A stretch of 17,672 nucleotides of DNA from an uncultured Collinsella sp. (GCA_900542315.1 UQMV01000043.1:1-17672); one strand, 5' to 3'. Numbered from the stretch's first letter, positions 1-7,754 are shown. Made by a program: numbers and translations. The notes: generated by a model from the sequence alone, not told the origin.

Positions 1-1
1 C

Positions 2-505
2 GTCACCGATAACGTGATTTCGCCTAAGGTCATGCAGAGCTCGGTGCAGGTGCATCCCATCATGAGCCTCACGGCGCTCGTTATTGGCTCGGCACTCATG
101 GGTCCCATCGGCATGATTATTGCCATCCCTCTGTGTGCGGCCCTCAAGGGTATCTTCGTGTACTACTTCGAGAATGAGACCGGCCGCCAGCTTGTGGCCT
201 ATGACGGCGCCGTGTTTAAGGGCACACCGTACCGCGATGCCGATGGCAACCCGGTCGCCGCCTACGACGCGCTCGGCGACGACACCTTCATCTACGAGTC
301 CGAGCTCATCGGCAACGAGACCGCTCCCGAGGCCCAGGCGATGCCTAAGCCCGAGTTCGATAATCCCTGGATCAAGCTCTCGGGTTTGCAACCCGATGCC
401 ACGGGCTTCTTCAAGAATCCCTTCGCCAAGGACGATGACTCCAACTCGGACGACGATACCAAAACCGGCATCGACGGCTCCATGGACGATTTGGATTCTA
501 AATAA
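2..505 (+). CDS. AI-2E family transporter, C-terminal fragment
   Basis: The reading frame is already open at the left edge, so this is the 3' end of a longer gene; the in-frame GTG at 14 is internal. The visible 167 codons begin with the family's C-terminal signature: a conserved D-N...P stretch, then HP, then two hydrophobic helices (about residues 20-55 of the fragment) with the G-x-x-G-M-x-x-A-I-P motif typical of AI-2E/PerM/YtqA permeases. A soluble tail of about 110 residues follows, ending in a very acidic Asp/Ser-rich stretch. The family comprises multi-pass membrane exporters, some linked to autoinducer-2 or to ion/proton antiport; the substrate cannot be told from this piece. It converges with the next gene, with only six bases between their stop codons. 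The family call is good; the function of this member is open. Confidence 0.8.
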   Translation, partial: VTDNVISPKVMQSSVQVHPIMSLTALVIGSALMGPIGMIIAIPLCAALKGIFVYYFENETGRQLVAYDGAVFKGTPYRDADGNPVAAYDALGDDTFIYESELIGNETAPEAQAMPKPEFDNPWIKLSGLQPDATGFFKNPFAKDDDSNSDDDTKTGIDGSMDDLDSK

Positions 506-511
506 GCCCCG

Positions 512-751
512 TTAGCGTTTCTTGAAGTTGTAAATGACAAGAAACGCGAGCAAAGCGATTGATAAGGGGCCGGCTACGTAGAAAAAGAGAACGTCAATTG
601 CGCGTAGAGTGTAATAAGCCTTATCGCCTGACATTACTGCATACAATACGTAGCCAAATGCTGGTTGGTTTGCGTACCAGCAGGAGAAGGCCAAGAGCGC
701 TAAAAGTGCTACTATCAGAAGTGCATTCAGGACAAATCGTTTGGTATTCAT
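512..751 (-). CDS. small two-helix membrane protein of unknown function
   Basis: A 79-residue protein not recognised as any named family. It starts with a short basic segment (MNTKR), followed by a hydrophobic helix at about residues 6-26, a short aromatic loop, and a second hydrophobic helix at about residues 51-75, ending in KKR. This predicts a small inner-membrane protein with both ends in the cytoplasm by the positive-inside rule. The start is supported by a strong ribosome binding site on the minus strand (GGAAGGAG, about six bases before the ATG; plus-strand 758-765). A TATAAG -10-like hexamer lies at 774-779 on the minus strand with no good -35. The stretch is visibly more AT-rich than the flanking housekeeping genes, hinting at a different origin or relaxed selection. 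I am fairly sure it is translated; its role is unknown. Confidence 0.6.
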   Translation of the reverse strand: MNTKRFVLNALLIVALLALLAFSCWYANQPAFGYVLYAVMSGDKAYYTLRAIDVLFFYVAGPLSIALLAFLVIYNFKKR

Positions 752-843
752 CGTTCGCTCCTTCCGGATGATTCTTATATGGTATTTTACTAGAACTATT
801 TTTTAAAGGATTGCTTAGTCCAAAATAACATGCACTTTCGCTG

Positions 844-873
844 GAGGGTCGCTGTTTGGCGGCCCTCTTTTTT
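844..873 (+). terminator. intrinsic terminator-like hairpin upstream of alaS
   Basis: GAGGGTCGC (844-852) pairs with GCGGCCCTC (859-867), giving nine pairs including one G-U around a six-base loop, directly followed by six T residues. It sits on the plus strand before the alaS promoter, so it could end read-through from the left, or a short unannotated transcript from the 752-843 gap. The predicted alaS transcript starts after it, so it is probably not an alaS attenuator. Confidence 0.6.
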
Positions 874-899
874 GCACTTGCGCGGTGGGATGGTAATAT
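872..899 (+). promoter_or_regulatory. sigma70-type promoter for the alaS operon
   Basis: TTGCAC at 872-877 and TAATAT at 894-899 are separated by 16 bases, close to the vegetative consensus. This places transcription start near 906 and a 5' leader of about 40 bases before the alaS start codon. The -35 box overlaps the end of the preceding T-tract. Confidence 0.6.
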
Positions 900-945
900 C
901 GTTACGTTTGAACTGTTTCGATGTGAAACCGAGGAGATTCCCTCT

Positions 946-3603
946 ATGAGTGCTGACTACCCGTCAATGACTACGGCCGAGATTCGCTCCAAGTTCCTCA
1001 ACTTCTTTGAGGAGCGCGGTCTTAAGCTCTATCCTTCTTCGTCCCTCGTCCCCGACGATCCTTCGCTGCTGCTTGCCAACGCCGGCATGAACCAGTTTAA
1101 GGAGTACTACCAGGGCAAGAAGACCATGAAGGAGATCGGCGCGATCTCCTGCCAGAAGTGCGTCCGCACCAACGACATCGATTGCATCGGCGAGGACGGC
1201 CGTCACTTGTCGTTCTTCGAGATGCTCGGCGATTTCTCTTTTGGCGGCGTCTCCAAGGAGCAGGCTTGCGCCTGGGCCTTTGAGCTCATCACCAAGGAGT
1301 TCAAGCTGCCGCTCGACCGCCTGTACTTCACCGTCTTTACCGAGGACGACGAGACCCACGACGTGTGGCGCTCCCTGGGCGTTGCCGAGGACCACATCTC
1401 CCGCTTGGGCGAGGACGACAACTTCTGGGCCGCTGGCCCCACCGGCCCCTGCGGTCCGTGCTCCGAGATCTACTTTGACATGGGCGAGGAGGTCGGCTGC
1501 GGCAGCCCCGACTGCAAGCCCGGCTGCGACTGCGACCGCTTCCTTGAGTTCTGGAACCTCGTGTTTACCCAGTACGACCGTCAGGAGGACGGCTCCATGC
1601 CGGAGCTGCCGCACCGCAACCTCGATACGGGCATGGGCCTGGAGCGCATGGCCGCTATCATGCAGCACAAGACTGCTAACTACGACGGCGATCTGATGCA
1701 GCACCTCATCAAGCTCGGTGAGGAGATCAGCGGCAAGACCTATGACGCCGACGATTACTCTGGCGCCAGCCGCTCCCTGCGCATCATCGCCGACCACTCC
1801 CGTGCTGTCGACTTTATGATCTCGGACGGCATCCTTCCCGGCAACGAGGGTCGCGAGTACGTCCTTCGCCGTCTGCTCCGCCGTGCCGTGTTCCACGGTC
1901 GCCTGCTGGGCATCGAGGGCGCCTTCCTGACCAAGTTCATCGACGAGGTCAACGCTCAAATGGGCGAGGCCTATCCCGAGCTGCTCAAGAACGTCGCGCT
2001 CGTCAAGGGTATCGTCGCCTCCGAGGAGGAGCGCTTCTCCACGACGCTCGACAACGGCCGTGTCTACCTGGACGAGGCCCTGGCAGCGCTTGCCGAGGGC
2101 GCTGTGCTTCCGGGCGATGTCGCCTTTAAGCTGCACGACACCTTTGGTTTCCCCATCGATCTGACCGTTGAGATCGCCGGTACCGCTGGGCACGACGTCG
2201 ACATGGATGGCTTTACCGCTTGCATGGAGGACCAGAAGGCCCGCGCCCGCGCCAACGCCAAGGGCGATGCCTGGGGCAGCTTCAACGACGTGTGGGTCGA
2301 GCTTTCCGACAAGGTCGCCGCGACCGAGTTCGACGGCTATGACAACGATGTGATCGAGGGCGCCAAGGTCGTCGCCATCGTGCGCAACGGCGAGTCCGTC
2401 GATTCCGCTGCCGCCGGCGAGGACGTCGAGGTCGTGCTCGACCGCACCCCGTTCTACGCCGAGATGGGTGGCCAGCAGGGCGACGCCGGCAAGCTTTCCG
2501 CCGAGGGCGTTGTTCTGACTGTTGCTGACACCAAGAACCACAATGGCCTGTATGCCCACGTCGCGCACGTTGCTGAGGGCACGCTGACCGTCGGTGCTAC
2601 CGTGACCGCCGCGCTCGACGCCGAGCGCCGTGGCTTCCTGCGCCGCAACCACACTGCCACCCACCTGCTCGACGCTGCGCTTAAGCAGGTCCTGGGCGAG
2701 CATGTCTCCCAGGCCGGCTCGCTGGTGACGCCCGAGCACCTGCGTTTTGACTTCACGCACTTCGAGGCCCTGTCCTCCGAGCAGCTCAAGGCTGTCGAGG
2801 ACCTGGTCAACCAGCAGATCTTCGCTTCCAAGCCGGTTGTGACCCGCGTTATGGGCATCGATGAGGCCAAGGCTGCCGGTGCTGTCGCCCTGTTTGGCGA
2901 GAAGTACGGAGACGTCGTCCGCGTCGTTTCCGTGGGTGCCGAGGACCAGCCGTTCTCTCGCGAGCTCTGCGGTGGCACGCACGCTGCCAACACCGCCGAG
3001 ATCGGCCTGTTCAAGATCATTTCCGAGTCCTCCACAGGCTCCAATGTCCGCCGTATCGAGGCCGTGACCTCTAAGGGCGCCCTCGACTACATGGCCGACC
3101 GCTTCGCGCTCGTTGACGCCGCCGCCGCTGCGCTCAAGTGCCGCGTCGACGAGGTTCCCGCCCGTGTGGAGAACCTGCAGGCCGAGCTGCGCGAGACCGC
3201 CGGTAAGCTCAAGAAGGCTCTGACCGGTGGCTCCTCCGATGCGATCTCCAGCGCCATCGACGGCGCTGTCGAGCTGAATGGCTACAAGCTCGTTGTCGCT
3301 GAGCTTCAGGGTCTCGAGGCCGCAGACCTGCGCAACGTCTGGGACACCGTGCACCAGAAGGTCGCCGGCCCCGTCGCCTGCGTTGTTGCTAGCGTGACCG
3401 AGAAGGGCACCCCGGCCCTGCTCGCCGCCGGCTCCGATGACGCCGTGAAGGCCGGTTTCCACGCCGGCAACGTGATCAAGCAGATCGCGGGCCTGGTCGA
3501 TGGCCGCGGTGGCGGTCGTCCCAACATGGCCCAGGCCGGTGGCAAGAACGCTGCCGGTATCGCCGATGCCCTCGCGGCCGCCAAGACCGCGCTCGGCGCC
3601 TAA
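946..3603 (+). CDS. alaS: alanyl-tRNA synthetase
   Basis: An 885-residue cytoplasmic class II synthetase that charges tRNA-Ala with alanine and clears mischarged Ser/Gly. Full domain order is visible. The N-terminal catalytic domain carries LVPDDPSLLLANAGMNQF early and motif 3 as DTGMGLER at residues 227-234. A cysteine-rich insertion starts at about C185. The editing domain has HTATH at 569-573 and the zinc motif CGGTH at 675-679, matching the E. coli H564/H568 and C666/H670 pattern. The C-terminal DHHA1 domain has GGRGGGRP from about residue 853. The ATG at 946 is chosen over upstream non-ATG codons because GAGGAG lies nine bases before it and the protein then begins like the family. It heads a plus-strand run; ruvX follows after 17 bases. 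Length is normal and no key residue is missing. Confidence 0.98.
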   Translation: MSADYPSMTTAEIRSKFLNFFEERGLKLYPSSSLVPDDPSLLLANAGMNQFKEYYQGKKTMKEIGAISCQKCVRTNDIDCIGEDGRHLSFFEMLGDFSFGGVSKEQACAWAFELITKEFKLPLDRLYFTVFTEDDETHDVWRSLGVAEDHISRLGEDDNFWAAGPTGPCGPCSEIYFDMGEEVGCGSPDCKPGCDCDRFLEFWNLVFTQYDRQEDGSMPELPHRNLDTGMGLERMAAIMQHKTANYDGDLMQHLIKLGEEISGKTYDADDYSGASRSLRIIADHSRAVDFMISDGILPGNEGREYVLRRLLRRAVFHGRLLGIEGAFLTKFIDEVNAQMGEAYPELLKNVALVKGIVASEEERFSTTLDNGRVYLDEALAALAEGAVLPGDVAFKLHDTFGFPIDLTVEIAGTAGHDVDMDGFTACMEDQKARARANAKGDAWGSFNDVWVELSDKVAATEFDGYDNDVIEGAKVVAIVRNGESVDSAAAGEDVEVVLDRTPFYAEMGGQQGDAGKLSAEGVVLTVADTKNHNGLYAHVAHVAEGTLTVGATVTAALDAERRGFLRRNHTATHLLDAALKQVLGEHVSQAGSLVTPEHLRFDFTHFEALSSEQLKAVEDLVNQQIFASKPVVTRVMGIDEAKAAGAVALFGEKYGDVVRVVSVGAEDQPFSRELCGGTHAANTAEIGLFKIISESSTGSNVRRIEAVTSKGALDYMADRFALVDAAAAALKCRVDEVPARVENLQAELRETAGKLKKALTGGSSDAISSAIDGAVELNGYKLVVAELQGLEAADLRNVWDTVHQKVAGPVACVVASVTEKGTPALLAAGSDDAVKAGFHAGNVIKQIAGLVDGRGGGRPNMAQAGGKNAAGIADALAAAKTALGA

Positions 3604-3620
3604 GAACCTAAGTAGTCGCT

Positions 3621-4049
3621 GTGGTCGCGCTCGCACTGGACATAGGGGAGACCAGGATTGGCATCGCCGTTTCGAGCCGTGATGGCAAGATGGCGATGCC
3701 TGTCAAGGTGCTTCCGGCTGCCGAGGTCACTGGCATGGCAAAGACGTTTCGCTACCTGGTCGAGGACTATGAGCCCGATATCCTGGTAAGCGGACGTCCC
3801 TTGACCATGGCCGGTGAGCCCGGTCCCCAGGCCGAGCGCGTCGCCGCCGTGGCCCAAAAGATTGCCGACGAACTCGATCTTCCGCTGGAGTTTGAGGACG
3901 AGCGCCTTTCCTCGCAAGAGGCCAAGCGTATCCTGCGAGAGCAGGGGCTCAACGAAAAGCAGATGAGGGGCAAGATTGACATGATCGCCGCCAGCCTGTT
4001 CTTGCAGACATGGCTCGATCGTAAAAACGAGGAGGTTCAGCATGCCTAG
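3621..4049 (+). CDS. ruvX: RuvX/YqgF family RNase H-fold nuclease
   Basis: A 142-residue cytoplasmic protein of the YqgF/RuvX family, known for 16S rRNA 5' maturation and proposed as a Holliday-junction resolvase. Family signatures are in order: ALDIGETRIGIA at the N-terminus with D7, a GRP motif near residue 58 followed by G-x-x-G-P-Q, the DERLSS motif with E94, and KIDMIAA with D120. These acidic residues are the expected metal-binding set, so the enzyme looks active. The start is the GTG at 3621, 17 bases after alaS, because it puts the conserved LDIG at position 6-9 as in relatives; no clear Shine-Dalgarno is seen, so translation may depend on read-through from alaS. The stop overlaps the mltG start by eight bases. 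The same alaS-ruvX-mltG order is common in Gram-positive genomes. Confidence 0.95.
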   Translation: MVALALDIGETRIGIAVSSRDGKMAMPVKVLPAAEVTGMAKTFRYLVEDYEPDILVSGRPLTMAGEPGPQAERVAAVAQKIADELDLPLEFEDERLSSQEAKRILREQGLNEKQMRGKIDMIAASLFLQTWLDRKNEEVQHA

Positions 4050-5475
4050 CGCTTCCGATCCGCGCCAGCAGAATCGTACACGGAAGCCCGTGCCGCGCCC
4101 TGCTCAGCCTGGCCAGCGCCCGGCGCAGCCGACGCAGCGCGCAGCTCAGCCTGCCGCGCGCACGGTGCAGTCCTTCTCTCATTCGGCCAAACCTGTTCAA
4201 CGGACGGGTCAGCAGCCTTCTGCTCGTTCGGTTCAGCATGCGGCTTTTCACGCGGCTCAGCAGCCCACTGCTCGTACGGCCCAGCCTGCAGGCGGTACCC
4301 GCTTTAAGCAGCAGGCACCTACCCAGCGAACTCAGGCCCCTCAATCGCATTCGCATCACGCTCGCGGTTCGCATGGCGTTGCTCCGGCGACCCGCTCGAG
4401 CAACAACACGCATTCTCGTCGCGGTGCTCAAAAGAAGAGTTCTCCGGTTCCCATGATCATCGGCGTTGTGGTGGCGGTGCTCGCGCTTGTTGCGATCGCT
4501 TTCTTTGTCGTGCCGGCCGTCAAGGGCTTCTTTGCCGGTGAGGATACGAAGGTCACGGCTGGTCAGCAGGTTACGGTGACCATTCCTGATGGTGCTTCGG
4601 GCGATGCGATCGCCTCGATTCTCTCCGAGAACCATATCGTCGAGAATCCTAAGGATTACTATGCGGCGGTGAAAAAGCTTAACGCCGATATGTCGCTCAA
4701 GCCTGGTACCTATTCGTTCGCCACACTCATGGACGCGACCAAGGTTGTTCAGCAGCTCATGGAAGGTCCTAACGCGGGCTCCAATGCGCTGACTATCCCT
4801 GAGGGCCTAACGGTCGATCAAGTCGCCGACCGTGTGGCCCAGGCCTACGACGGCATCTCTAAGGAAGACTTCCTCAACCAGGCCAAGGCCTCCAACTACG
4901 TGGACGACTATAGCTTCCTTAAGGGCGCCGCCAATGACTCGCTTGAGGGTTTCTTGTTCCCCAAGACTTATTCGTTGGGCGATTCGCCGACGGCCGATGA
5001 CGTGATTCGCGCTATGCTCGATCAGTTTAAGACCGAGTATAAGTCGCTTGACTTTGCGAGCTGCGAAGCCAAGATCAAGGAGCGCTACGGTGTGGAGATG
5101 TCCGACTACGACATCGTCAATTTGGCCTCTATCGTTGAGCGCGAGGGCCTCAACGCCGATCAGCGTGCGCACGTGGCCTCGGTCTTCTACAACCGCCTTG
5201 CCGGCAAGCTCGATGGTTTGCGCTATCTCAACAGCGATGCGACCATGATGTATGTCACCGGTGGCGAGGTTACCGCCGACGACCTGCAGAGCGATAGTCC
5301 GTATAACACCTATAAGCACGAGGGTCTGCCACCCACGCCCATCTGCTCTCCGTCGCTCGAGGCACTCAAGGCCACGCTTGAGCCGACCGACTCCGATGAC
5401 CTGTATTTCTACATTACGCAGGACGAGGAGTACTTCTCGCAAACCTACGAAGAGCATCAACAGTCTTGGAATTAG
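4042..5475 (+). CDS. mltG: endolytic murein transglycosylase MltG (YceG-like)
   Basis: A 477-residue membrane-anchored enzyme that cuts nascent peptidoglycan glycan strands and helps set their length. Residues 1-137 form a low-complexity cytoplasmic tail rich in Gln, Ala, Pro, Arg and His, with one acidic residue (D6) and imperfect repeats around QPTARTAQ. A single membrane helix spans about 138-160. The extracytoplasmic part carries the small LysM-like region and the YceG catalytic domain with LASIVEREG, whose Glu366 is the expected catalytic residue. The later family motifs SDSPYNTYKHEGLPPTPI and SPSLEALKA are intact. The start has GAGGAGG upstream and overlaps the end of ruvX (ATGCCTAG). 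The catalytic part looks functional; the long basic tail is unusual in length and composition. The next gene begins one base after the stop. Confidence 0.95.
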   Translation: MPSASDPRQQNRTRKPVPRPAQPGQRPAQPTQRAAQPAARTVQSFSHSAKPVQRTGQQPSARSVQHAAFHAAQQPTARTAQPAGGTRFKQQAPTQRTQAPQSHSHHARGSHGVAPATRSSNNTHSRRGAQKKSSPVPMIIGVVVAVLALVAIAFFVVPAVKGFFAGEDTKVTAGQQVTVTIPDGASGDAIASILSENHIVENPKDYYAAVKKLNADMSLKPGTYSFATLMDATKVVQQLMEGPNAGSNALTIPEGLTVDQVADRVAQAYDGISKEDFLNQAKASNYVDDYSFLKGAANDSLEGFLFPKTYSLGDSPTADDVIRAMLDQFKTEYKSLDFASCEAKIKERYGVEMSDYDIVNLASIVEREGLNADQRAHVASVFYNRLAGKLDGLRYLNSDATMMYVTGGEVTADDLQSDSPYNTYKHEGLPPTPICSPSLEALKATLEPTDSDDLYFYITQDEEYFSQTYEEHQQSWN

Positions 5476-5476
5476 C

Positions 5477-5974
5477 ATGAGGATTTTTAGCCCCAAACGA
5501 TACGTTTCCTCGGTCGATCGCATCGACCTCGATACCCTGTGGGCCGACGGCAAACGCGCCATTCTGCTCGATCGCGATAACACCCTGGTGCCGCGCGACA
5601 CCGAGCAGGTTCCCGCCGCGGTTTCCGCTTGGCTTGACGCCGCCCGCGCCAAAGGCTTCAAGCTGTGCATGGTGTCCAACAACTGGCATCGCGACCAGGT
5701 CATGAGCTCTGCACGCGAGCTGGGACTCGAGGCCATCAGCCACGCCATGAAGCCGGCGCCGTTTGCCCTTAAGGCGGGTCTTAAGCGCCTCGGCGCCACG
5801 GCCGACGAGGCGGTGCTGATCGGTGATCAGCTCTACACGGACGTGTGGAGCGGCAACTTCGCCGGCGTCGATACCATCTTGGTAAAGCCGCAGGCGACGC
5901 AGGACCTGTGGTATACGCAGATCTTCCGTATCTTTGAGCGCCGGGCCCTGCGCGACCTTCCCTGCGAGGATTAG
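5477..5974 (+). CDS. YqeG family HAD-IIIA phosphatase
   Basis: A 165-residue cytoplasmic HAD-superfamily hydrolase matching the YqeG family. All four HAD motifs are visible: LLDRDNTL with nucleophile D32 and acid/base D34; the Ser67-Asn68 motif II in MVSNNW; Lys92 in MKPAPF as motif III; and IGDQLYTD with D117 and D122 as motif IV. It has no large cap domain, as expected for this subgroup. The physiological substrate is not established, although a relative in Cyanobacteria/plants (PGP1-like) dephosphorylates phosphatidylglycerophosphate, so that role is possible here. The ATG lies one base after the mltG stop without a good ribosome binding site, which points to translational coupling. YqeG genes often lie near shikimate-pathway genes in Firmicutes, as here. 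Confidence 0.88.
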   Translation: MRIFSPKRYVSSVDRIDLDTLWADGKRAILLDRDNTLVPRDTEQVPAAVSAWLDAARAKGFKLCMVSNNWHRDQVMSSARELGLEAISHAMKPAPFALKAGLKRLGATADEAVLIGDQLYTDVWSGNFAGVDTILVKPQATQDLWYTQIFRIFERRALRDLPCED

Positions 5975-5982
5975 GTCTCGCT

Positions 5983-6516
5983 ATGTCCCAGCACACCAAA
6001 CACGGCTGCGACCATATCTTCTTTATCGGCTTTTTGGGCGCGGGCAAATCGACGCTCGCGCGCAACGTCGGCACTATGTTTAAGCGGCGTTTTGTCGATA
6101 CCGACCGCCTGGTCGTGCGCCGTTGCGGCAAGTCGGTAACCGAGATTTTTGAGACCGAGGGCGAGGATCGTTTTCGTGAGCTCGAGACCTCGGCGCTCCG
6201 TTCGCTCCAAAGCGAGCGCAGCCTGTTGGTTTCGTGCGGGGGCGGTATCGTCGAGACGCCGGTGAATATTGAGCTGATGCACGAAATGGGTACTTGCGTG
6301 TACCTCGAGGGCGACTTCGAGGATTCGATTCGCCAGATTCGGCGGTCCGATACGCGCCCCGATTTCCGCTCTCCCGAGCATGCCGCGCGCCTGTTTGAGC
6401 ATCGCCGTCCGCTGTATCGACAGGCCGCCGACCTTACCCTTGATATTCGCAACAAGTCCTTCGAGGACGTTTCCTACCTTTGTGCCGAGATGCTTTTGGA
6501 GCGTGGACTGCTATGA
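5983..6516 (+). CDS. aroK: shikimate kinase
   Basis: A 177-residue cytoplasmic P-loop kinase that converts shikimate to shikimate 3-phosphate in chorismate synthesis. Every hallmark is present: the Walker A loop GFLGAGKST at 16-24; DTD at 39-41, whose second Asp contacts shikimate; Arg65 in the FRELE segment; the SCGGG substrate loop at 84-88; Arg125 in the lid (TRPDF); and Arg142 in RRPLYR. Length is normal for AroK. It begins eight bases after the previous stop and its stop overlaps the next start as ATGA, so it is clearly operonic and probably coupled to the AroB-like gene. The enzyme looks fully functional, in contrast to its downstream partner. Confidence 0.95.
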   Translation: MSQHTKHGCDHIFFIGFLGAGKSTLARNVGTMFKRRFVDTDRLVVRRCGKSVTEIFETEGEDRFRELETSALRSLQSERSLLVSCGGGIVETPVNIELMHEMGTCVYLEGDFEDSIRQIRRSDTRPDFRSPEHAARLFEHRRPLYRQAADLTLDIRNKSFEDVSYLCAEMLLERGLL

Positions 6517-7622
6517 TTCGCCGTCAACTGATCAATTTCCAAAACCGCAGCGTCGATGTCCGTGTCGGATTGGGTGCGTTCGATGAGCTTTCGCGCATGT
6601 TTGCCTCGGCCGTGGGCAAGCCTAAGCGCGCGATGGTGGTTTGGAACTCCGCCTCGTCAGAACGTTTTGATGAGGTCGTCGAGCATGCGCTGGTCGACGC
6701 CGGCTTTGCCGTGTCGCTGCTCGTCCTCGAGGTTTCGCCTGCCGGTGCTACGCTGGCCGATGCCGATACCGTCTTTGGCGCCCTGTCGGCTAACGGCATT
6801 ACCTGCGACGATCTGGTTGTCGCCGTTGGCGATGCCGCAACCTGCTCGGTTGTTAGCTGGTGTGCCAATCAGTGGTGCGGCCGCACCGAGTGCGCGTTGC
6901 TGCCGACGACGTTCGACGCCATGCTCACGGTCGCGACGACCATGAAGCCGCTCGTCGCCTCGTCGTCGAATGCTCTTCCCGCTATCGCGTTCCGTCCCGA
7001 ACCGGGCTTGGTCGTGTGTGACCTCGACCTTGTTCGCGAGGCGGACCCCGAGGACCTCAAGCTCGGCTATGTGGTACTTGTTGGCACCATGCTTTCAAGC
7101 AGCAGGTCCCGCTGGAATCAGTTTACTGAGACCGTCCCCGAGATTCTCGCGGGCGAGGAGGTCGCGCTCGTTAATGCCGTTCAATGGTCTCAGACTGCCC
7201 GCAAGGACGTACTAATGGCCACGAACCCGAGCGCCCGCCATGCGCTCGATTTTGGCAAGACGGGGGAGCGTACCCTGCGCGCTTGCTTGGGCGATGCCGC
7301 CTCGCAGGTCCCTGCCTACCAGCTGTTGTCCGAGGGCATGCGCTTTGAGGCGCGCGTTGCCCACGATGCCTGCGACTTCGATATCGATTACGTTTTTGAG
7401 GTCGATGACTGTCTGGAGGACTTTGGTATCGAGGAACTTGCCTTCGATCTGGAGCCTGCCGCATATATCGAGGAGTTCCGTAGGCAGCAGTTCGCGCGCT
7501 CAAACCGCAGCATGTTGCCGCTGCCCGCGGCACTCGGCGCCATTCGCCTAACGAACGTCGAGGACGAGGTTCTTGATCGCCATGCTCACGCCTACTTGGC
7601 TTCTCGCAAAGAACTTCTCTAA
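6513..7622 (+). CDS. aroB: degenerate 3-dehydroquinate synthase (AroB) homologue, probably inactive
   Basis: A 369-residue protein whose position after aroK, length and secondary pattern match 3-dehydroquinate synthase, the second shikimate-pathway enzyme (DAHP to 3-dehydroquinate, NAD and zinc dependent). Retained landmarks are the PTT motif at 131-133, VVCDLDLV, a GMRFEARVA helix near 275-283, and the C-terminal segment. Aligned by eye with E. coli AroB, the glycine-rich NAD loop GGGVxGD has become VGDAATCSV (about 105-113), and the VGGKT loop has become ATTMKP with only Lys145 kept. The three metal ligands also appear lost: Glu of LAEVIKYG is Tyr186, the first His of GHTxGHA is Lys249, and the HGE His falls at about Ala268. 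The frame is open and codon use normal, so this is an intact pseudoenzyme rather than a frameshifted gene. The start is the ATG overlapping aroK, with GGAG upstream. Confidence 0.75.
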   Translation: MIRRQLINFQNRSVDVRVGLGAFDELSRMFASAVGKPKRAMVVWNSASSERFDEVVEHALVDAGFAVSLLVLEVSPAGATLADADTVFGALSANGITCDDLVVAVGDAATCSVVSWCANQWCGRTECALLPTTFDAMLTVATTMKPLVASSSNALPAIAFRPEPGLVVCDLDLVREADPEDLKLGYVVLVGTMLSSSRSRWNQFTETVPEILAGEEVALVNAVQWSQTARKDVLMATNPSARHALDFGKTGERTLRACLGDAASQVPAYQLLSEGMRFEARVAHDACDFDIDYVFEVDDCLEDFGIEELAFDLEPAAYIEEFRRQQFARSNRSMLPLPAALGAIRLTNVEDEVLDRHAHAYLASRKELL

Positions 7623-7659
7623 GATTTATTGACTTCCATCGTCTTTCGTATCATGTTGA

Positions 7660-7731
7660 GGGGCGGGTTTCCAATCGGTTGCGGATCGCATGCGATTCCG
7701 TCGTTCGGTTGAGGCCCGTCCCGTCTATATA
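7660..7731. promoter_or_regulatory. nested inverted repeats in the spacer before pepP
   Basis: The 132-base gap contains a perfect 12-base palindrome, ATCGCATGCGAT (7685-7696). It extends to 7682-7700 with a one-base bulge (CGGATCGCA against TGCGATTCCG). An outer pair, GGGGCGGG (7660-7667) with CCCGTCCC (7715-7722), can enclose it with one G-U. No T-tract follows, so it is not a classical terminator. A TATATA box at 7726-7731 could be the pepP -10, which would place the palindrome at an operator/activator position; no convincing -35 is seen. A TTGACT at 7629-7634 lacks a well spaced -10. Confidence 0.4.
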
Positions 7732-7754
7732 GAGACAACAAGAAAGGAATCTGC

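Noticed and set aside
856..945. Upstream non-ATG start extending alaS by 30 residues
   Set aside because: It would start inside the hairpin and upstream of the predicted transcription start. The ATG at 946 has GAGGAG and family-like N-terminus.
752..945. T-box riboswitch upstream of alaS
   Set aside because: The gap is too short and shows no T-box sequence or specifier-loop layout. The best promoter lies after the hairpin.
964..3636. 890-codon open frame antisense to alaS
   Set aside because: It mirrors alaS, which has complete family motifs. Long antisense frames are expected in GC-rich genes with strong third-position bias. The product is low-complexity Gly/Val/Leu/Asp-rich and resembles no family.
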